A stretch of 35,224 bases of DNA from SAR324 cluster bacterium (GCA_022574555.1 JACZRV010000030.1:1-35224), one strand, 5' to 3'; shown: positions 16,487 to 25,984, numbered from the stretch's first letter. Translations and numbers: made by a program. The notes: generated by a model from the letters alone, not told the origin.

Positions 16487-16638
16487 CAGGGCGAATGCAA
16501 AGTCTGCGGGAGCCGTCTCCTTCGAGACGATGGCTTCGCCATCTCCTCAGGAAGACGGCTCTGGACCCGCGTCCCTGAGGAAGTCCCGCGCAGCGGGACT
16601 GTCTCGAAGGGCGTGCGAAAGACTCTGCACTTGCCCTG
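16487..16638. repeat. Palindromic repeat with variable hairpin arms, copy 1
   Basis: A 152-bp imperfect palindrome in the gap 16398-16754. Outer arms CAGGGCGAATGCAAAGTCT and AGACTCTGCACTTGCCCTG pair with few mismatches. Inside, CCTTCGAGAC (16519-16528) pairs perfectly with GTCTCGAAGG (16601-16610), and CCTCAGG (16545-16551) with CCTGAGG (16574-16580). Between them sit two perfect hairpins, GATGGCTTCGCCATC (16529-16543) and GTCCCGCGCAGCGGGAC (16583-16599). A second copy with the same frame but other hairpin sequences is at 34783-34940. It may be a REP-like mobile unit or a structured RNA. Nothing else is recognised in this gap. Confidence 0.7.
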
Positions 16639-16754
16639 CATCAGGATAGATGCTTTGCGGCATTCCACTCGGCCGCGCGGATGACGATCATTCTGAATTA
16701 TGATGGGTATCAACCGCCGGTGCGCCCGGCGGGTCTTCCAGATTCGGGGGTAAC

Positions 16755-17348
16755 GTGAGCGCGTTCGATAGCATCCTGCATACCGGCCGGCTTTTCCTCC
16801 GGCCGCTGGAACCCGACGACGCGCCCTCCCTTTTACAGTACGCCCAGGACAACCGGGTTTGGCTGGAGCCCTGGGAACCGGCCCGGAGCGAGTCCTATTA
16901 CACCCTGGAGGTGCAGCGAAATATCCTTTGCCAATGCCAGCACGACCGCCGGGAGGGCAACGGCGTGCTCTTCGGGATCTTCGAGCAGGGCAACGGCAGG
17001 AAAGTGCTGGGGCGAATCAGCATTTCGGGCATCGTGCGCGGAATCTGGCAGAACGGATTCATCGGCTATTCCGTCGACTACACCCGCACCGGGCGTGGCT
17101 ATATGACCGAATCGCTGCGCCGTGTCGTGCTCTATAGCTTCGCCGAACTGGATCTGCACCGCGTCCAGGCGTCCATCCTGCCCCGCAACAAGGCATCGGT
17201 GCGCGTGGCGGAAAAGGTGGGCTTCCGCAGCGAGGGGCTGGCCAGCCGCTATATGGAAATCGACAACGTGTGGGAAGATCACGTCATCTATGCCTTCACG
17301 GTGGAGGATCTGCGGGATGCCGTCCCTTCCAGTTTTTCAGCCAAGTGA
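16755..17348 (+). CDS. RimJ-like GNAT N-acetyltransferase
   Basis: The 197-residue product starts at GTG 16755 with GGGGG four bases upstream. It has the RimJ/RimL pattern: TGRLFLRPLEPDDAPSLLQY near the start, GFIGYSVDYTRTGRGYMTES with the acetyl-CoA loop, and LHRVQASILPRNKASVRVAE then KVGFRSEGLA near the end. Such enzymes acetylate the N-terminus of ribosomal proteins (RimJ acts on S5) or other amines. The particular substrate cannot be told. It is monocistronic and convergent with the E2 gene. Confidence 0.85.
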   Translation: MSAFDSILHTGRLFLRPLEPDDAPSLLQYAQDNRVWLEPWEPARSESYYTLEVQRNILCQCQHDRREGNGVLFGIFEQGNGRKVLGRISISGIVRGIWQNGFIGYSVDYTRTGRGYMTESLRRVVLYSFAELDLHRVQASILPRNKASVRVAEKVGFRSEGLASRYMEIDNVWEDHVIYAFTVEDLRDAVPSSFSAK

Positions 17349-17383
17349 TCCTCCGGCGATCTCTCGGGCGTCTGCTACATCTG

Positions 17384-18766
17384 CTACATCACCAAAGCAA
17401 GGGGATTTTCCAGCACGCGGGCCAGGGTTCGCAGGAACTCCGCGGCGGTGGCGCCGTCGACCACGCGGTGATCGGAGGAGAGGGTCAGGTTCATGGTGTG
17501 GCCCGGCACGACGGCATCGCCTTGCACCACCGGCTCGCGCACGACGGCGGATACGGCCAGCAGGCAGGCTTGGGGGGTATTGATGATCCCGTTGAACTCG
17601 TCGATGCCGTACATTCCCAGGTTGGAGACGGTGAACGTGCCGCCCTGATATTCGTCGGGGGTAAGCTTCTTCTCCCGGGCCCGCGCCGCCAGTTCGCGAA
17701 TTTCCGTGGCGATTTGGCTGCAGCTCTTGCGGTCCGCAGCCCGGACCACCGGGGTGATCAGCCCCTCTGGGGTGGCCACCGCGACGGAGATATCGATGGT
17801 GTGAAACCGGCGGATGCGATCGCCCAGAAACTGGCTGTTCACCATGGGGTGAAACTTCAACGCCACGGCGCAGGCCTTGACGATCAGGTCGTTAATGGAA
17901 ATTCTGACATCGGGGAAATCCCGTTTCAGGTCCGCACGCATGTCCAGCATGCGTTCCATGCGAACCTTGCGCGTGGCCTGGAAATGGGGCACCGTGCGCT
18001 TCGATTCCTCCATCTTGCGGGCGATGGTTTTGCGCATCATGCTCAAGGGGAAATCCTCGAAGGCCTCACCAGAGTCCACCACCGCCAGCGCCGGGCGGCC
18101 CGTCACCACAGCCGCTGCGGAAGCGGCCATTGTCTCAGCGCCTGCGGCAATCTCAGCGCCCGCGGCAATGGCGGCGTCGACGTCGCGCGCGACGATGCGG
18201 CCACCGGGTCCGCTGCCCGTGAGCTGTGCGATGTCGATATTTTTTTCTGCCGCCAGCTTCCGGCCATAGGGCGAAATCTTCACCCGCCCCCCAGGTTTAC
18301 CGGCCGCCGCCGCTACCAACAGCGCTGCCGGCGGGGGTGGCGCAGTGGTTGGGGCGCCGGGTGGGTCGGGCAGGGGGGTTGGGGGGGGCGCTGTGGTTAG
18401 GGCGCCGGGTGCCGGTGACGCCGGAGATGGTGCGGGATCCGCGGGTGGCTGGGGAACTGACGCTACGGGTGATGCCGCTGCCGCTCCGGCCTTGGCCTGC
18501 TGCAACAAATCGGAGATGTCCTCTTCCTTCGAATCGGCCAGGATGGCGATCGGTGTGCCGACAGCGATTTCATCACCCGTACCGACCAGGATTTCCCGCA
18601 AGACCCCTTCGTCGACCACCTCGAAATCCATCACGGCTTTGTCGGTCTCGATTTCGGCGAGCACCTCGCCCACTTCCACCATGTCGCCCACCTGCTTGCG
18701 CCAAGCGCTGATCACGCCCGATTCCATGGTGGGGCTAAGGCTGGGCATTGTTATTAGAATCGCCAT
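17384..18766 (-). CDS. pdhC: Pyruvate dehydrogenase E2 (dihydrolipoamide acetyltransferase)
   Basis: E2 is the core of the complex and transfers acetyl groups from lipoate to CoA. The 460-residue protein has one lipoyl domain (1-80) with Lys43 in ETDKAVMDFE, a long Ala/Pro linker (about 93-158), the E1/E3-binding domain (about 160-196, KISPYGRKLAAEKNIDIAQL), a second Ala-rich linker, and the catalytic domain with FTVSNLGMYGIDEF and the active-site HRVVDG near the C-terminus. The linker DNA holds an 8-G run near 18380, in frame here but a possible slippage spot. ATG 18766 has GAGGTG a few bases upstream. It is third in the E1alpha-E1beta-E2 order; E3 is not in the window. Confidence 0.95.
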   Translation of the reverse strand: MAILITMPSLSPTMESGVISAWRKQVGDMVEVGEVLAEIETDKAVMDFEVVDEGVLREILVGTGDEIAVGTPIAILADSKEEDISDLLQQAKAGAAAASPVASVPQPPADPAPSPASPAPGALTTAPPPTPLPDPPGAPTTAPPPPAALLVAAAAGKPGGRVKISPYGRKLAAEKNIDIAQLTGSGPGGRIVARDVDAAIAAGAEIAAGAETMAASAAAVVTGRPALAVVDSGEAFEDFPLSMMRKTIARKMEESKRTVPHFQATRKVRMERMLDMRADLKRDFPDVRISINDLIVKACAVALKFHPMVNSQFLGDRIRRFHTIDISVAVATPEGLITPVVRAADRKSCSQIATEIRELAARAREKKLTPDEYQGGTFTVSNLGMYGIDEFNGIINTPQACLLAVSAVVREPVVQGDAVVPGHTMNLTLSSDHRVVDGATAAEFLRTLARVLENPLALVM

Positions 18767-18784
18767 GGGTCACCTCAATTGGTT

Positions 18785-18812
18785 CTGCACGATAGACTCT
18801 GCACGATAGGCG
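18785..18812. repeat. Two 14-bp tandem repeats upstream of pdhC
   Basis: CTGCACGATAGACT (18785-18798) and CTGCACGATAGGCG (18799-18812) differ at 3 of 14 positions. They lie just ahead of the E2 start in the 368-base gap (18767-19134) that splits the pdh genes. Confidence 0.6.
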
Positions 18813-18978
18813 TAGCCGCTGGGCGGAACGGGTTTTCCACGAATGTCATTTTAACAAATCGGCTGCGGAACCCGACATGCGGCGGTCAAGCGCACTGAAT
18901 GCCTTGGAACTGGAATCGGCGGCTCGAATTCCCCGGCAGGGGCGCGGGGGTATGGCATGTCCCCACGTGCGCACGGTA

Positions 18979-19026
18979 TTACCGGTCATTGCATTTACCG
19001 GTCACCGCATTTACCGGTCATTGCAG
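18979..19026. repeat. Three 16-bp tandem repeats between pdhB and pdhC
   Basis: TTACCGGTCATTGCAT (18979-18994), TTACCGGTCACCGCAT (18995-19010) and TTACCGGTCATTGCAG (19011-19026). Each unit holds the palindrome ACCGGT. The array is in the 368-base gap between two genes that are normally adjacent, so an operator role for E2 is possible. No gene is seen in the gap. Confidence 0.75.
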
Positions 19027-19134
19027 CGTGTCGCTTCTTGTTTATGCCCTGGATCATGCACGGCCGGCGCACTGGGGAACGAGATCAGGGGCGAATCGAA
19101 CCGGAATGATCCGAGCCCGTTTAGTACCACATGT

Positions 19135-20118
19135 TCAGGAAGCCCGATAGAGCACCGCTTTCACGGCTTCGACGATCCCCGCCACCGACGGCAGGCTGGC
19201 CGCCTCGATATTCTTGGCATAGGGCAGCGGATTTTCACTTGCCGTCACGCGTCGGATGGGGGCATCGAGATCGTCGAAGCAGGCGCCATAGACCTGATCC
19301 GCGATTTCCGCGCCGACACCCCCGAACCGGTGGCCCTCCTCGACGATCACCATGCGGTGAGTTTTACGTACCGAATCAGCCAGAATATCCAGATCGAGGG
19401 GCTTGATGGTGCGGGGGTCGATCAGTTCGACGCCGATTTCCTCCTTTGCCAGCACTTCGCCCGCCTCGGCAGCCAGGTGCAGCATGCGGCCGTAGGCAAC
19501 GAGCGTCACGTCCTGCCCTTCCCTTTTCACCTCCCCGACACCGATGGGCAGGGTGTATTCCTCGTCGGGAATCTCCTGCGCGTCACCGTATAGCAACTCG
19601 TTCTCGATGAAGATCACCGGATTGTCGTCCCGGATCGCCGATTTGAGCAGGCCCTTGGCGTCGTAGGCGTTGGAGGGCATGATCAGCTTGAGCCCCGGGA
19701 TATTGGAGTACAGGCTTTCCAGGCAATTGGAATGCTGGGAAGAAACCTGGGCCGCAGGTCCGCCGGGGCCACGCATCACCAGGGGAATCGGGAACTGCCC
19801 ATTGGACATGTAAAGCGTCTTCGCGGCGTTGGATACGATCTGATCGAATGCCACCAGGGAAAAATTGAAGCTCATGAACTCCACGATGGGGCGCAATCCG
19901 GTCATCGCCGCGCCGATGGCCAGGCCGGTGAACGCGCTCTCCGAGATGGGCGTGTCCACCACCCGGAGAGGCCCGAAGCGATCCAGCATGCCCTCGCTGA
20001 CTTTGTAGGGGCCATTGTATTCGCCCACCTCCTCGCCGATCAGGAAGACGTTGCCGTCACGTTGCATCTCCTCGACCATCGCCTGATTGAGGGCTTCACG
20101 ATAGGTTACGGTTTGCAT
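19135..20118 (-). CDS. pdhB: Pyruvate dehydrogenase E1 component, beta subunit
   Basis: The 327-residue product is the beta chain of the alpha2beta2 ThDP-dependent E1. Family text: YREALNQAMVEEMQRDGNVF at the start, GEEVGEYNGPYKVSEGMLDR, RVVDTPISESAFTGLAIGAA with the conserved Glu that activates ThDP, PIVEFMSFNFSLVAFDQIVS, and RRVTASENPLPYAKNIE at the end. It lies 71 bases after the E1alpha stop and should be co-transcribed. GGAGG lies about 12 bases ahead of the start, a little far. A branched-chain ketoacid E1 is less likely given the family text, though the substrate is inferred. Confidence 0.93.
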   Translation of the reverse strand: MQTVTYREALNQAMVEEMQRDGNVFLIGEEVGEYNGPYKVSEGMLDRFGPLRVVDTPISESAFTGLAIGAAMTGLRPIVEFMSFNFSLVAFDQIVSNAAKTLYMSNGQFPIPLVMRGPGGPAAQVSSQHSNCLESLYSNIPGLKLIMPSNAYDAKGLLKSAIRDDNPVIFIENELLYGDAQEIPDEEYTLPIGVGEVKREGQDVTLVAYGRMLHLAAEAGEVLAKEEIGVELIDPRTIKPLDLDILADSVRKTHRMVIVEEGHRFGGVGAEIADQVYGACFDDLDAPIRRVTASENPLPYAKNIEAASLPSVAGIVEAVKAVLYRAS

Positions 20119-20189
20119 ACTCGGGGATGTCCTCCGCAGGGTAATCCTTCAATTGGGAATCCAAAGGTTGTTTGGGTGGACTTGCACGG

Positions 20190-21266
20190 CTAGGGAACAA
20201 ATACGTGTCTGTCACGGGCCGCAGGGTCGGGGTCTGGGCTTTCCTCGGCAAACTCGACGGCATCCAGGATCTCCTGACGGACTTCCTTGTCCATGGCCTT
20301 GGCGGCCGCATCGTCCATCCAACCCAAATCATTCAGAAATTTCTTCACCTGCGCAATGGGATCGGCCGTCCGGTAATTCGCGATCTCTTCCTTGGAGCGA
20401 TAATTGCCCGGGTCCGAAATGGAATGGCCCCGGTAACGATAGGTCTTGGCCTCGATCAGAATGGGACAGGGATCGCGACGGCGCTTGTCCACGACCTCCT
20501 TCATGACGCCGTAGGTTTCCAGCAGGTTCATGCCGTCAACCTGGAGACCTTCCATATCATACGACGCTGCACGCACGGCCATGTTGCTCACCGCGGTGGA
20601 TCGCGACACGGAGGTGCCCATCCCGTATAAATTGTTTTCCACCACGAAAATGGCCGGCAGATTCCACAAAGCGGCCATGTTGGCCGCCTCGTGGAAGACG
20701 CCTTGGTTGATGGCGCCGTCACCGAAGAAAATGACGCTCACCTGCTTCGTGCCCATATACTTGGCCCGAAACGCCGCCCCCAACCCGATAGGGATCTGAC
20801 CGCCCACAATGCCGTGACCACCGAGGAGATTTTTCTCCTTGGAGTAGAAGTGCATGGAGCCGCCTTTGCCCCCGCATACCCCGGTCACCTTGCCAAAGAG
20901 TTCCGCCATCAGTGCACCCGGGGGGATGCCCAGGGCCAACGCCACCCCGTGGTCCCGATAGGAGGTAACGACGTAGTCGTCCTTGTCGATGGCGGCCAGT
21001 ATACCCGTAGCCACCGCCTCCTCGCCCATGTAAACGTGCAGGAAGCCCCCGATTTTGCGTTGCTGGTACATCTGCTCCGCCCGTTGCTCGAAAAACCGGA
21101 TTTCCAGCATCTTGCGATACATCTCGATCAGTTTTTCCTTACCCAGGCCATCGACAACGGCTTTTTGGCGGGAGGTGGGCTTGGCGAGGGATAGGAGCTT
21201 GAACTGGACGTGTGGGAATTCTACAACGCGCCGATTACGATCCGAACGTGCTACAGCAGGCTTCAT
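20190..21266 (-). CDS. pdhA: Pyruvate dehydrogenase E1 component, alpha subunit
   Basis: The 358-residue product has the ThDP/Mg motif from GDGAINQGVFHEAANMA (182-198) through VVENN (208-212), the substrate-channel text GGKGGSMHFY (132-141) and the conserved loop TYRYRGHSISDPGNYRSKEE. It decarboxylates pyruvate and passes the acetyl group to E2 lipoate. It is the first gene of the pdh group. The start has no strong ribosome site; the first 30 residues are poorly conserved, so a later start is possible. Confidence 0.94.
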   Translation of the reverse strand: MKPAVARSDRNRRVVEFPHVQFKLLSLAKPTSRQKAVVDGLGKEKLIEMYRKMLEIRFFEQRAEQMYQQRKIGGFLHVYMGEEAVATGILAAIDKDDYVVTSYRDHGVALALGIPPGALMAELFGKVTGVCGGKGGSMHFYSKEKNLLGGHGIVGGQIPIGLGAAFRAKYMGTKQVSVIFFGDGAINQGVFHEAANMAALWNLPAIFVVENNLYGMGTSVSRSTAVSNMAVRAASYDMEGLQVDGMNLLETYGVMKEVVDKRRRDPCPILIEAKTYRYRGHSISDPGNYRSKEEIANYRTADPIAQVKKFLNDLGWMDDAAAKAMDKEVRQEILDAVEFAEESPDPDPAARDRHVFVP

Positions 21267-21291
21267 GGGGTCACCGCTGAAAATTAAACCG

Positions 21292-21318
21292 TTGACAATC
21301 TACGGATTACGATATGAT
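21292..21318 (+). promoter_or_regulatory. Possible promoter pointing towards mtaB
   Basis: Perfect TTGACA (21292-21297) and near-perfect TATGAT (21313-21318) are spaced by 15 bases, two short of optimum. The resulting leader to mtaB would exceed 430 bases. Apart from the tandem repeats at 21357-21398, nothing is recognised in the gap 21267-21766. Confidence 0.4.
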
Positions 21319-21356
21319 CGCACATTTTGGCGCGTCAATCGGATATTCGTAATATG

Positions 21357-21398
21357 GTCATCATTCTATTGTCATCGTTTTATAGTCATCATTGTATG
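21357..21398. repeat. Three 14-bp tandem repeats in the pdhA-mtaB gap
   Basis: GTCATCATTCTATT (21357-21370), GTCATCGTTTTATA (21371-21384) and GTCATCATTGTATG (21385-21398). They lie downstream of the candidate promoter at 21292-21318 in an AT-rich island. Confidence 0.65.
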
Positions 21399-21766
21399 GG
21401 GCCTAACTTGATCCGATCCGGGTGTAGAGCGGACTTGGGTATTAGCCTGAGCTTCGGCGGCGGCGGCGCATAGGCACCGCGGACGCGTTCAGGCCTTTCC
21501 CCGCCTGATCATTGTGACCCGGCGCTCCACGGATATCGGTGAGACGGTTCACCATCCCCTATGGTGCCCTGTCACGGGCCAAGTGACTCTGGTCAGTCGC
21601 AGATGCAAACGGTACACTTGACCCAATCGAAGAGGGGACCTCGGTTCACCGCCGGTTTCGCCCCGCCATGTTGGCCCGGCGGTGTTCCCCACGCAATGTT
21701 TGCCCCGCGGTGGCAGCCGGCACATAAAAATCCGATGGCCTGATCGTGGGAAAACAATCATACCGT

Positions 21767-23131
21767 ATGTTGAACGAAAACCGCGAACAAAGAATCCCCA
21801 AGCGCGTCGCCCTGCATACCCTGGGGTGCCGGCTGAATCTGGCGGAAACCGACGCCATCCGCAGGCGCTTGGAGGCTGCCGGCTACCACGTTGTGCCCTG
21901 GGGGCAAGAAGCCGAGCTGTGCGTTCTCAACAGCTGCACGGTAACGCAGCAGAGCGAAGCCAAGAGCAGGCGGGCCTTGCTCGGCATACGCCGCAAATAT
22001 CCCGATGCCCAGCTGGCCGTGGTGGGGTGCTACGCCCAGTTGGCCGGGGAGTCGTTGGCCGAGGCGGGGCTGGCCGACCTGATCATCGGCAACGGGGAAA
22101 AGCTGAAGCTGGACGAGTTCCTCCCCGCCCTGGAGGGAAGAACAAAGCCCCTGGTGGTGCGGCCGCCCATCTCGCGCAAGGGATTTCGCATGGATGTGCC
22201 CGCCGGCCAAACCGGCACGACCCGCGCGCATCTCAAGGTGCAGGACGGATGCGATTTCATGTGCTCGTTCTGCATCATCCCCTCCGTCCGGGGCCGCGCC
22301 CGCGCCCGGCAACTGGATGATTTAATGCAAGAAGCCCAAGGGCTCGTGGAGACCGGAACGAAGGAACTGGTATTGACCGGAGTCAATGTGGGCACCTACC
22401 GGGAGGCCGGCCGCAGCCTCGAACAGGTGGTGGATCAACTGGATCGCCTGCCCGGCCTGGCCCGCATACGCATCAGTTCCATTGAACCCACTACCGTGGC
22501 CACGGGCCTATTGGAACGGATGGGCGATCCCGGCCACCGGCTGGTGCCCTTCCTGCACCTGCCCCTGCAATCCGGATCGGGACGCACCCTGCAATCCATG
22601 CGGCGCCGTTACACGCCTGAGGCGTACCGATCTTTCGCCGAACGGGCGCTCGATCTCGTGCCCGGCCTTTGCCTGGGCACCGATGTGATGGCGGGATTTC
22701 CCGCTGAAGACGCCGCCGCTTTCGCCGAGACGGTGCGATTTCTGGAAGGCCTGCCCTTCGCCTACTTCCACGTCTTCCCCTACTCCTCCCGCAAGGGCAC
22801 GCCCGCGGCACGCAGGCCGGATCACGTGGCTGCAGGTGAAATAAAGCGCCGCACGGCGATCCTGAGAGCGCTCAGCGACGCCAAGCGGCTGGCGTATCAG
22901 GGGCGCTTCATCGGCCACACCCTGACCGTGCTCTTCGAGCAGCCCAAACGTTTGAACCTCGCCCAAGGTTATACGGAAAATTACTTGCGCGTCGAAGTGA
23001 ATGCCCCCGAAGCCACCGCGTTGCGCAACCGCATCCTGTCCGTGCGGCTGATCCGCTCCGGGGACCGGGCCAATCTGGCCACGATGCACGGGGAGTTGGC
23101 CGAACCGCCCGCTGATCAGGGATCGGGCTGA
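21767..23131 (+). CDS. mtaB: tRNA t6A37 methylthiotransferase MtaB
   Basis: MtaB is a radical-SAM enzyme that adds a methylthio group to t6A at tRNA position 37. The 454-residue product has the three N-terminal cluster cysteines (Cys21 in TLGCRLN, Cys57 in LNSCTV, Cys88 in VVGCYAQ), the radical-SAM motif CDFMCSFC (Cys162, 166, 169), LTGVNVGTY, and a C-terminal TRAM-like stretch (about 385-450). HTLGCRLN and SCTVT favour MtaB over MiaB/RimO. ATG 21767 was chosen; an in-frame GTG at 21746 would add seven residues. Neither has a good ribosome site. Confidence 0.92.
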   Translation: MLNENREQRIPKRVALHTLGCRLNLAETDAIRRRLEAAGYHVVPWGQEAELCVLNSCTVTQQSEAKSRRALLGIRRKYPDAQLAVVGCYAQLAGESLAEAGLADLIIGNGEKLKLDEFLPALEGRTKPLVVRPPISRKGFRMDVPAGQTGTTRAHLKVQDGCDFMCSFCIIPSVRGRARARQLDDLMQEAQGLVETGTKELVLTGVNVGTYREAGRSLEQVVDQLDRLPGLARIRISSIEPTTVATGLLERMGDPGHRLVPFLHLPLQSGSGRTLQSMRRRYTPEAYRSFAERALDLVPGLCLGTDVMAGFPAEDAAAFAETVRFLEGLPFAYFHVFPYSSRKGTPAARRPDHVAAGEIKRRTAILRALSDAKRLAYQGRFIGHTLTVLFEQPKRLNLAQGYTENYLRVEVNAPEATALRNRILSVRLIRSGDRANLATMHGELAEPPADQGSG

Positions 23132-23254
23132 TTACTCCGCCCGATCAATCCGGTGTTGGCCGAGGCTTCGGATCGGGCTTGGGCTTGGGAGATGGTCCCG
23201 AAATGGGGCCGGGTAGGGGTTTTTCGTGTATTTTCTGGGATTACGACTGAATTC

Positions 23255-24148
23255 CTAGTTCCCAATCAGTTCGATGGGGAAGGTATTGGAGTAGATGTTG
23301 TTGCCCGTGATCCAGACATTGGTGTAGCGTATGAGCCGGTTTTCCGGGAAGCCGCTGATCTCCGAAATCCGATTGTACACGAAATCCAGATAGCCGATGC
23401 CGTCGATCAGTCCACGCTCCTTGGCCTCGTCGGCGGTGAGCAGCCGGCCATCGGCGATCTCCCGCACTTGCTCAGAGGTCATTTTCGCTCTTCCGGTTTC
23501 GATCACTTTGATAAATTTTTCGTGGAATTGGTCGACGATCTTTTTGAGCATCGCCGTTTCCTCGTCGGTGCGGGGCCGGTAGGGGGAATCGATATCCTTG
23601 AACCTGCCGGAAGTCACCGGATCGACTTTGATGCCCAGTTTCTTCATCAGGCCGGAATAATCCATGTGCGGCATGATGACCCCGATACTGCCCGTCAGCG
23701 TGGTGGGATGGGCATAGACCTCATCGGCGGCCATGGCCACGTAGACCGCGCCCGAAGCGGCCAGATCGCCCAACGAGGCCACGATCTTGACCCGCTTGCT
23801 CTTTTTGAATTCCATCAGGGAGTGATAGATGATGTCGCTGTCGGTAATCGTTCCACCCGGGGAATTGATGCGCAGCATCACCCCGCGGATCAGGGGATCC
23901 GCATAGGCGATCTCCAGTTCCTGGCGAATTCGGGCGGTCATGCCCGGTATCAGGCCCAGTTGGGGCACGAACAGGGGTTCGTTGGAAATGGGCCCCCAGA
24001 TGTCGATCATGAGGATTTTGTCCCGCCCTTCCCCCTGGAGCAGCACTTCTCGAAATCGGGGCTGGTTGGATGCGACGAAGCCCGAACATCCGGCGAACAA
24101 CACGGTCGCGGAGAGCAAGGCCAAAACCTGCAGGGTGATCCGCTTCAT
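23255..24148 (-). CDS. sppA: Signal peptide peptidase SppA-like S49 protease, predicted lipoprotein
   Basis: The 297-residue product is a short, single-domain SppA-type protease that should degrade leftover signal peptides in the membrane. Ser132 in DLAASGAVYVA is the nucleophile and Lys184 in TSGRFKDIDSPYRP the general base; RINSPGGT (93-100) forms the oxyanion region. Unusually, the N-terminus ends in the lipobox LFAGC (Cys21), so it is predicted to be lipid-anchored instead of held by a transmembrane helix. It starts three bases after the ribH stop and probably shares its transcript. Confidence 0.9.
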   Translation of the reverse strand: MKRITLQVLALLSATVLFAGCSGFVASNQPRFREVLLQGEGRDKILMIDIWGPISNEPLFVPQLGLIPGMTARIRQELEIAYADPLIRGVMLRINSPGGTITDSDIIYHSLMEFKKSKRVKIVASLGDLAASGAVYVAMAADEVYAHPTTLTGSIGVIMPHMDYSGLMKKLGIKVDPVTSGRFKDIDSPYRPRTDEETAMLKKIVDQFHEKFIKVIETGRAKMTSEQVREIADGRLLTADEAKERGLIDGIGYLDFVYNRISEISGFPENRLIRYTNVWITGNNIYSNTFPIELIGN

Positions 24149-24151
24149 TGT

Positions 24152-24616
24152 TCAGGACAGAGATTTGAAAAGATTGAACATTTCGATGGCGGAAAGCATG
24201 GCTTCCTCGCCCTTGTTGCCCGCCTTGGATCCGGCGCGCTCGATGGCCTGTTCGAGCGTATCGGTGGTCAGCAGCCCGAATCCCACGGGCAGGCCGAACT
24301 CCAGCGAAACCTGGGCCAGCCCTCTTGAGGCCGCCGCGGCGACGTAATCGAAATGGGGGGTCTCTCCCCGGATAACCGCGCCCAGGGCCACCAGCGCTCC
24401 GTAACGGCCCGATTGAGCCAGTCTTCTGGCCGCCAGGGGGATTTCGAACGCCCCCGGCACCCAGACCTCATCGGTATCCTCGACGTTGCCTCCGTGGCGG
24501 CGAAAGGCATCCAGCGCACCCTCCCGCAGCCGATTGGTGATGAACTGGTTGAATCGGGAGACGATCAACGCCGGTTTCAACCCGGCGGCCGTGAGATTGC
24601 CTTCGAACCTTGCCAT
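24152..24616 (-). CDS. ribH: 6,7-dimethyl-8-ribityllumazine synthase
   Basis: RibH condenses 5-amino-6-ribitylaminouracil with 3,4-dihydroxy-2-butanone 4-phosphate in riboflavin synthesis. The 154-residue length is typical. Key text: [10 protein letters not shown] near the start, [37 protein letters not shown] with the catalytic His region, and [20 protein letters not shown]. It follows ribBA by 87 bases in the rib cluster. Confidence 0.96.
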   Translation of the reverse strand: MARFEGNLTAAGLKPALIVSRFNQFITNRLREGALDAFRRHGGNVEDTDEVWVPGAFEIPLAARRLAQSGRYGALVALGAVIRGETPHFDYVAAAASRGLAQVSLEFGLPVGFGLLTTDTLEQAIERAGSKAGNKGEEAMLSAIEMFNLFKSLS

Positions 24617-24703
24617 GTTGGGGTCAACCTTCGCGAAGGGGCGGCCCGCTCCACGACGGTCTCTGTTGAGTCTTGCGGTTCCGACCGGTGAACTCGAATC
24701 GCC

Positions 24704-25972
24704 TCAGGAGTCGTAGTCGAATAGATGGCCCAGCTTGTCCTTCTTGGCCATCAGGTAGTTCTTGTTTTCCATCGAAGGGGGCATTTGCAGCGGCACGCGC
24801 TCGACGACCCGCAGATTGTGCCCACCCAGCCCGACGATCTTGCGGGGATTGTTGGTCAGCAGGCGCATCTTGCGCACGCCCAGGTTGGTCAGGATCTGGG
24901 CACCAATGCCGTAGTCCCGCAAATCCTCTCCGAATCCCAGGCGGTGATTGGCTTCCACGGTATCGGCGCCTTCGTCTTGCAGGTGATAGGCCTTGAGCTT
25001 GTTGATCAGGCCGATCCCTCGACCCTCCTGGGGCAGATAGAGAATCACTCCGCGGCCTTCGGCGGCCACCATGGCCATCGCCGCCTGGAGCTGTTGGCCG
25101 CAATCGCAGCGTTCAGAGCCGAAGACATCACCGGTGAGACATTGGGAGTGCACCCTCACCAGAACCGAGTCCTCCTCGGTCCATTGGCCCATGACCAGCG
25201 CGACGTAATCGTCGTCGGTATAAACGTTTTGAAACCCCAGTACCCGGAAATCCTTACCGAAGCGCGTGGGCAACCGTGCCTCCACCATCCGTTTGACCTG
25301 CACCTCGCGCGTTTTCCGATATCGGATCAGGTTCGCGATGGTAACCAGTTTCAGTCCGTGGTCGTCGGCTATCTGGCGCAAACGGGGATAACGCGCCATG
25401 CGGCCATCGTCGTCCATGATCTCGCAGATCACACCCGCGGGCCGCAAGCCCGCCAGCCGAGCCAGATCGACCGAGCCTTCCGTCTGCCCGGCCCGCACCA
25501 AAACCCCCCCACGCTTGGCACGGAGTGGGAAGATATGTCCCGGACTGCGCAAATCGTGGGGCTTGGCCTTGGGATTGACAGCGGTCAATATGGTACGTGC
25601 GCGGTCGTAGACGGAAATCCCCGTCGTCACGCCACTGGCCGCCTCGATGCTGACTGTGAAATTCGTGCCCAGCGGGGTCTGGTTGTTTTCCACCATCAAG
25701 GGCAGCTCGAGCTGATCCACGAGCCGGGGGTCCATCGCCAGGCAAATCAGCCCTCGTCCGCGGGTGGCCATCAAATTCACGATTTCCGGAGTAACCATTT
25801 CCGCGGCACAGGCAAAATCGCCCTCGTTTTCCCGGTCCTCGTCATCAACGAGGATGACCATCTTGCCATTGCGAATATCCTCGATCGCTGATTCGATATC
25901 GTCGAATCGCAACTCGGCGTTCGACGCTGTACTCGACGTCATAGCGGAATTCTGTTTTGGCTCGGCTTTCAC
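24704..25972 (-). CDS. ribBA: Bifunctional 3,4-DHBP synthase / GTP cyclohydrolase II
   Basis: RibBA supplies both precursors of riboflavin. The N-terminal half (about 22-220) is DHBP synthase with the acidic metal loop [10 protein letters not shown] (43-52) and [13 protein letters not shown]. The C-terminal half (about 222-415) is GTP cyclohydrolase II with zinc ligands Cys278, Cys289 and Cys291 ([15 protein letters not shown]), then [10 protein letters not shown] and the NNPRKI text. GTG 25972 follows the ribD stop by 12 bases and has GGAAG upstream; an in-frame ATG at 25942 has no ribosome site. Confidence 0.95.
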   Translation of the reverse strand: MKAEPKQNSAMTSSTASNAELRFDDIESAIEDIRNGKMVILVDDEDRENEGDFACAAEMVTPEIVNLMATRGRGLICLAMDPRLVDQLELPLMVENNQTPLGTNFTVSIEAASGVTTGISVYDRARTILTAVNPKAKPHDLRSPGHIFPLRAKRGGVLVRAGQTEGSVDLARLAGLRPAGVICEIMDDDGRMARYPRLRQIADDHGLKLVTIANLIRYRKTREVQVKRMVEARLPTRFGKDFRVLGFQNVYTDDDYVALVMGQWTEEDSVLVRVHSQCLTGDVFGSERCDCGQQLQAAMAMVAAEGRGVILYLPQEGRGIGLINKLKAYHLQDEGADTVEANHRLGFGEDLRDYGIGAQILTNLGVRKMRLLTNNPRKIVGLGGHNLRVVERVPLQMPPSMENKNYLMAKKDKLGHLFDYDS

Positions 25973-25984
25973 GTTCGCTTCCGC

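Noticed and set aside
21267-21766. A tRNA or structured RNA in the 500-base gap before mtaB
   Set aside because: No cloverleaf, T-loop or CCA end could be formed, and the GC-rich half has only scattered short pairings.
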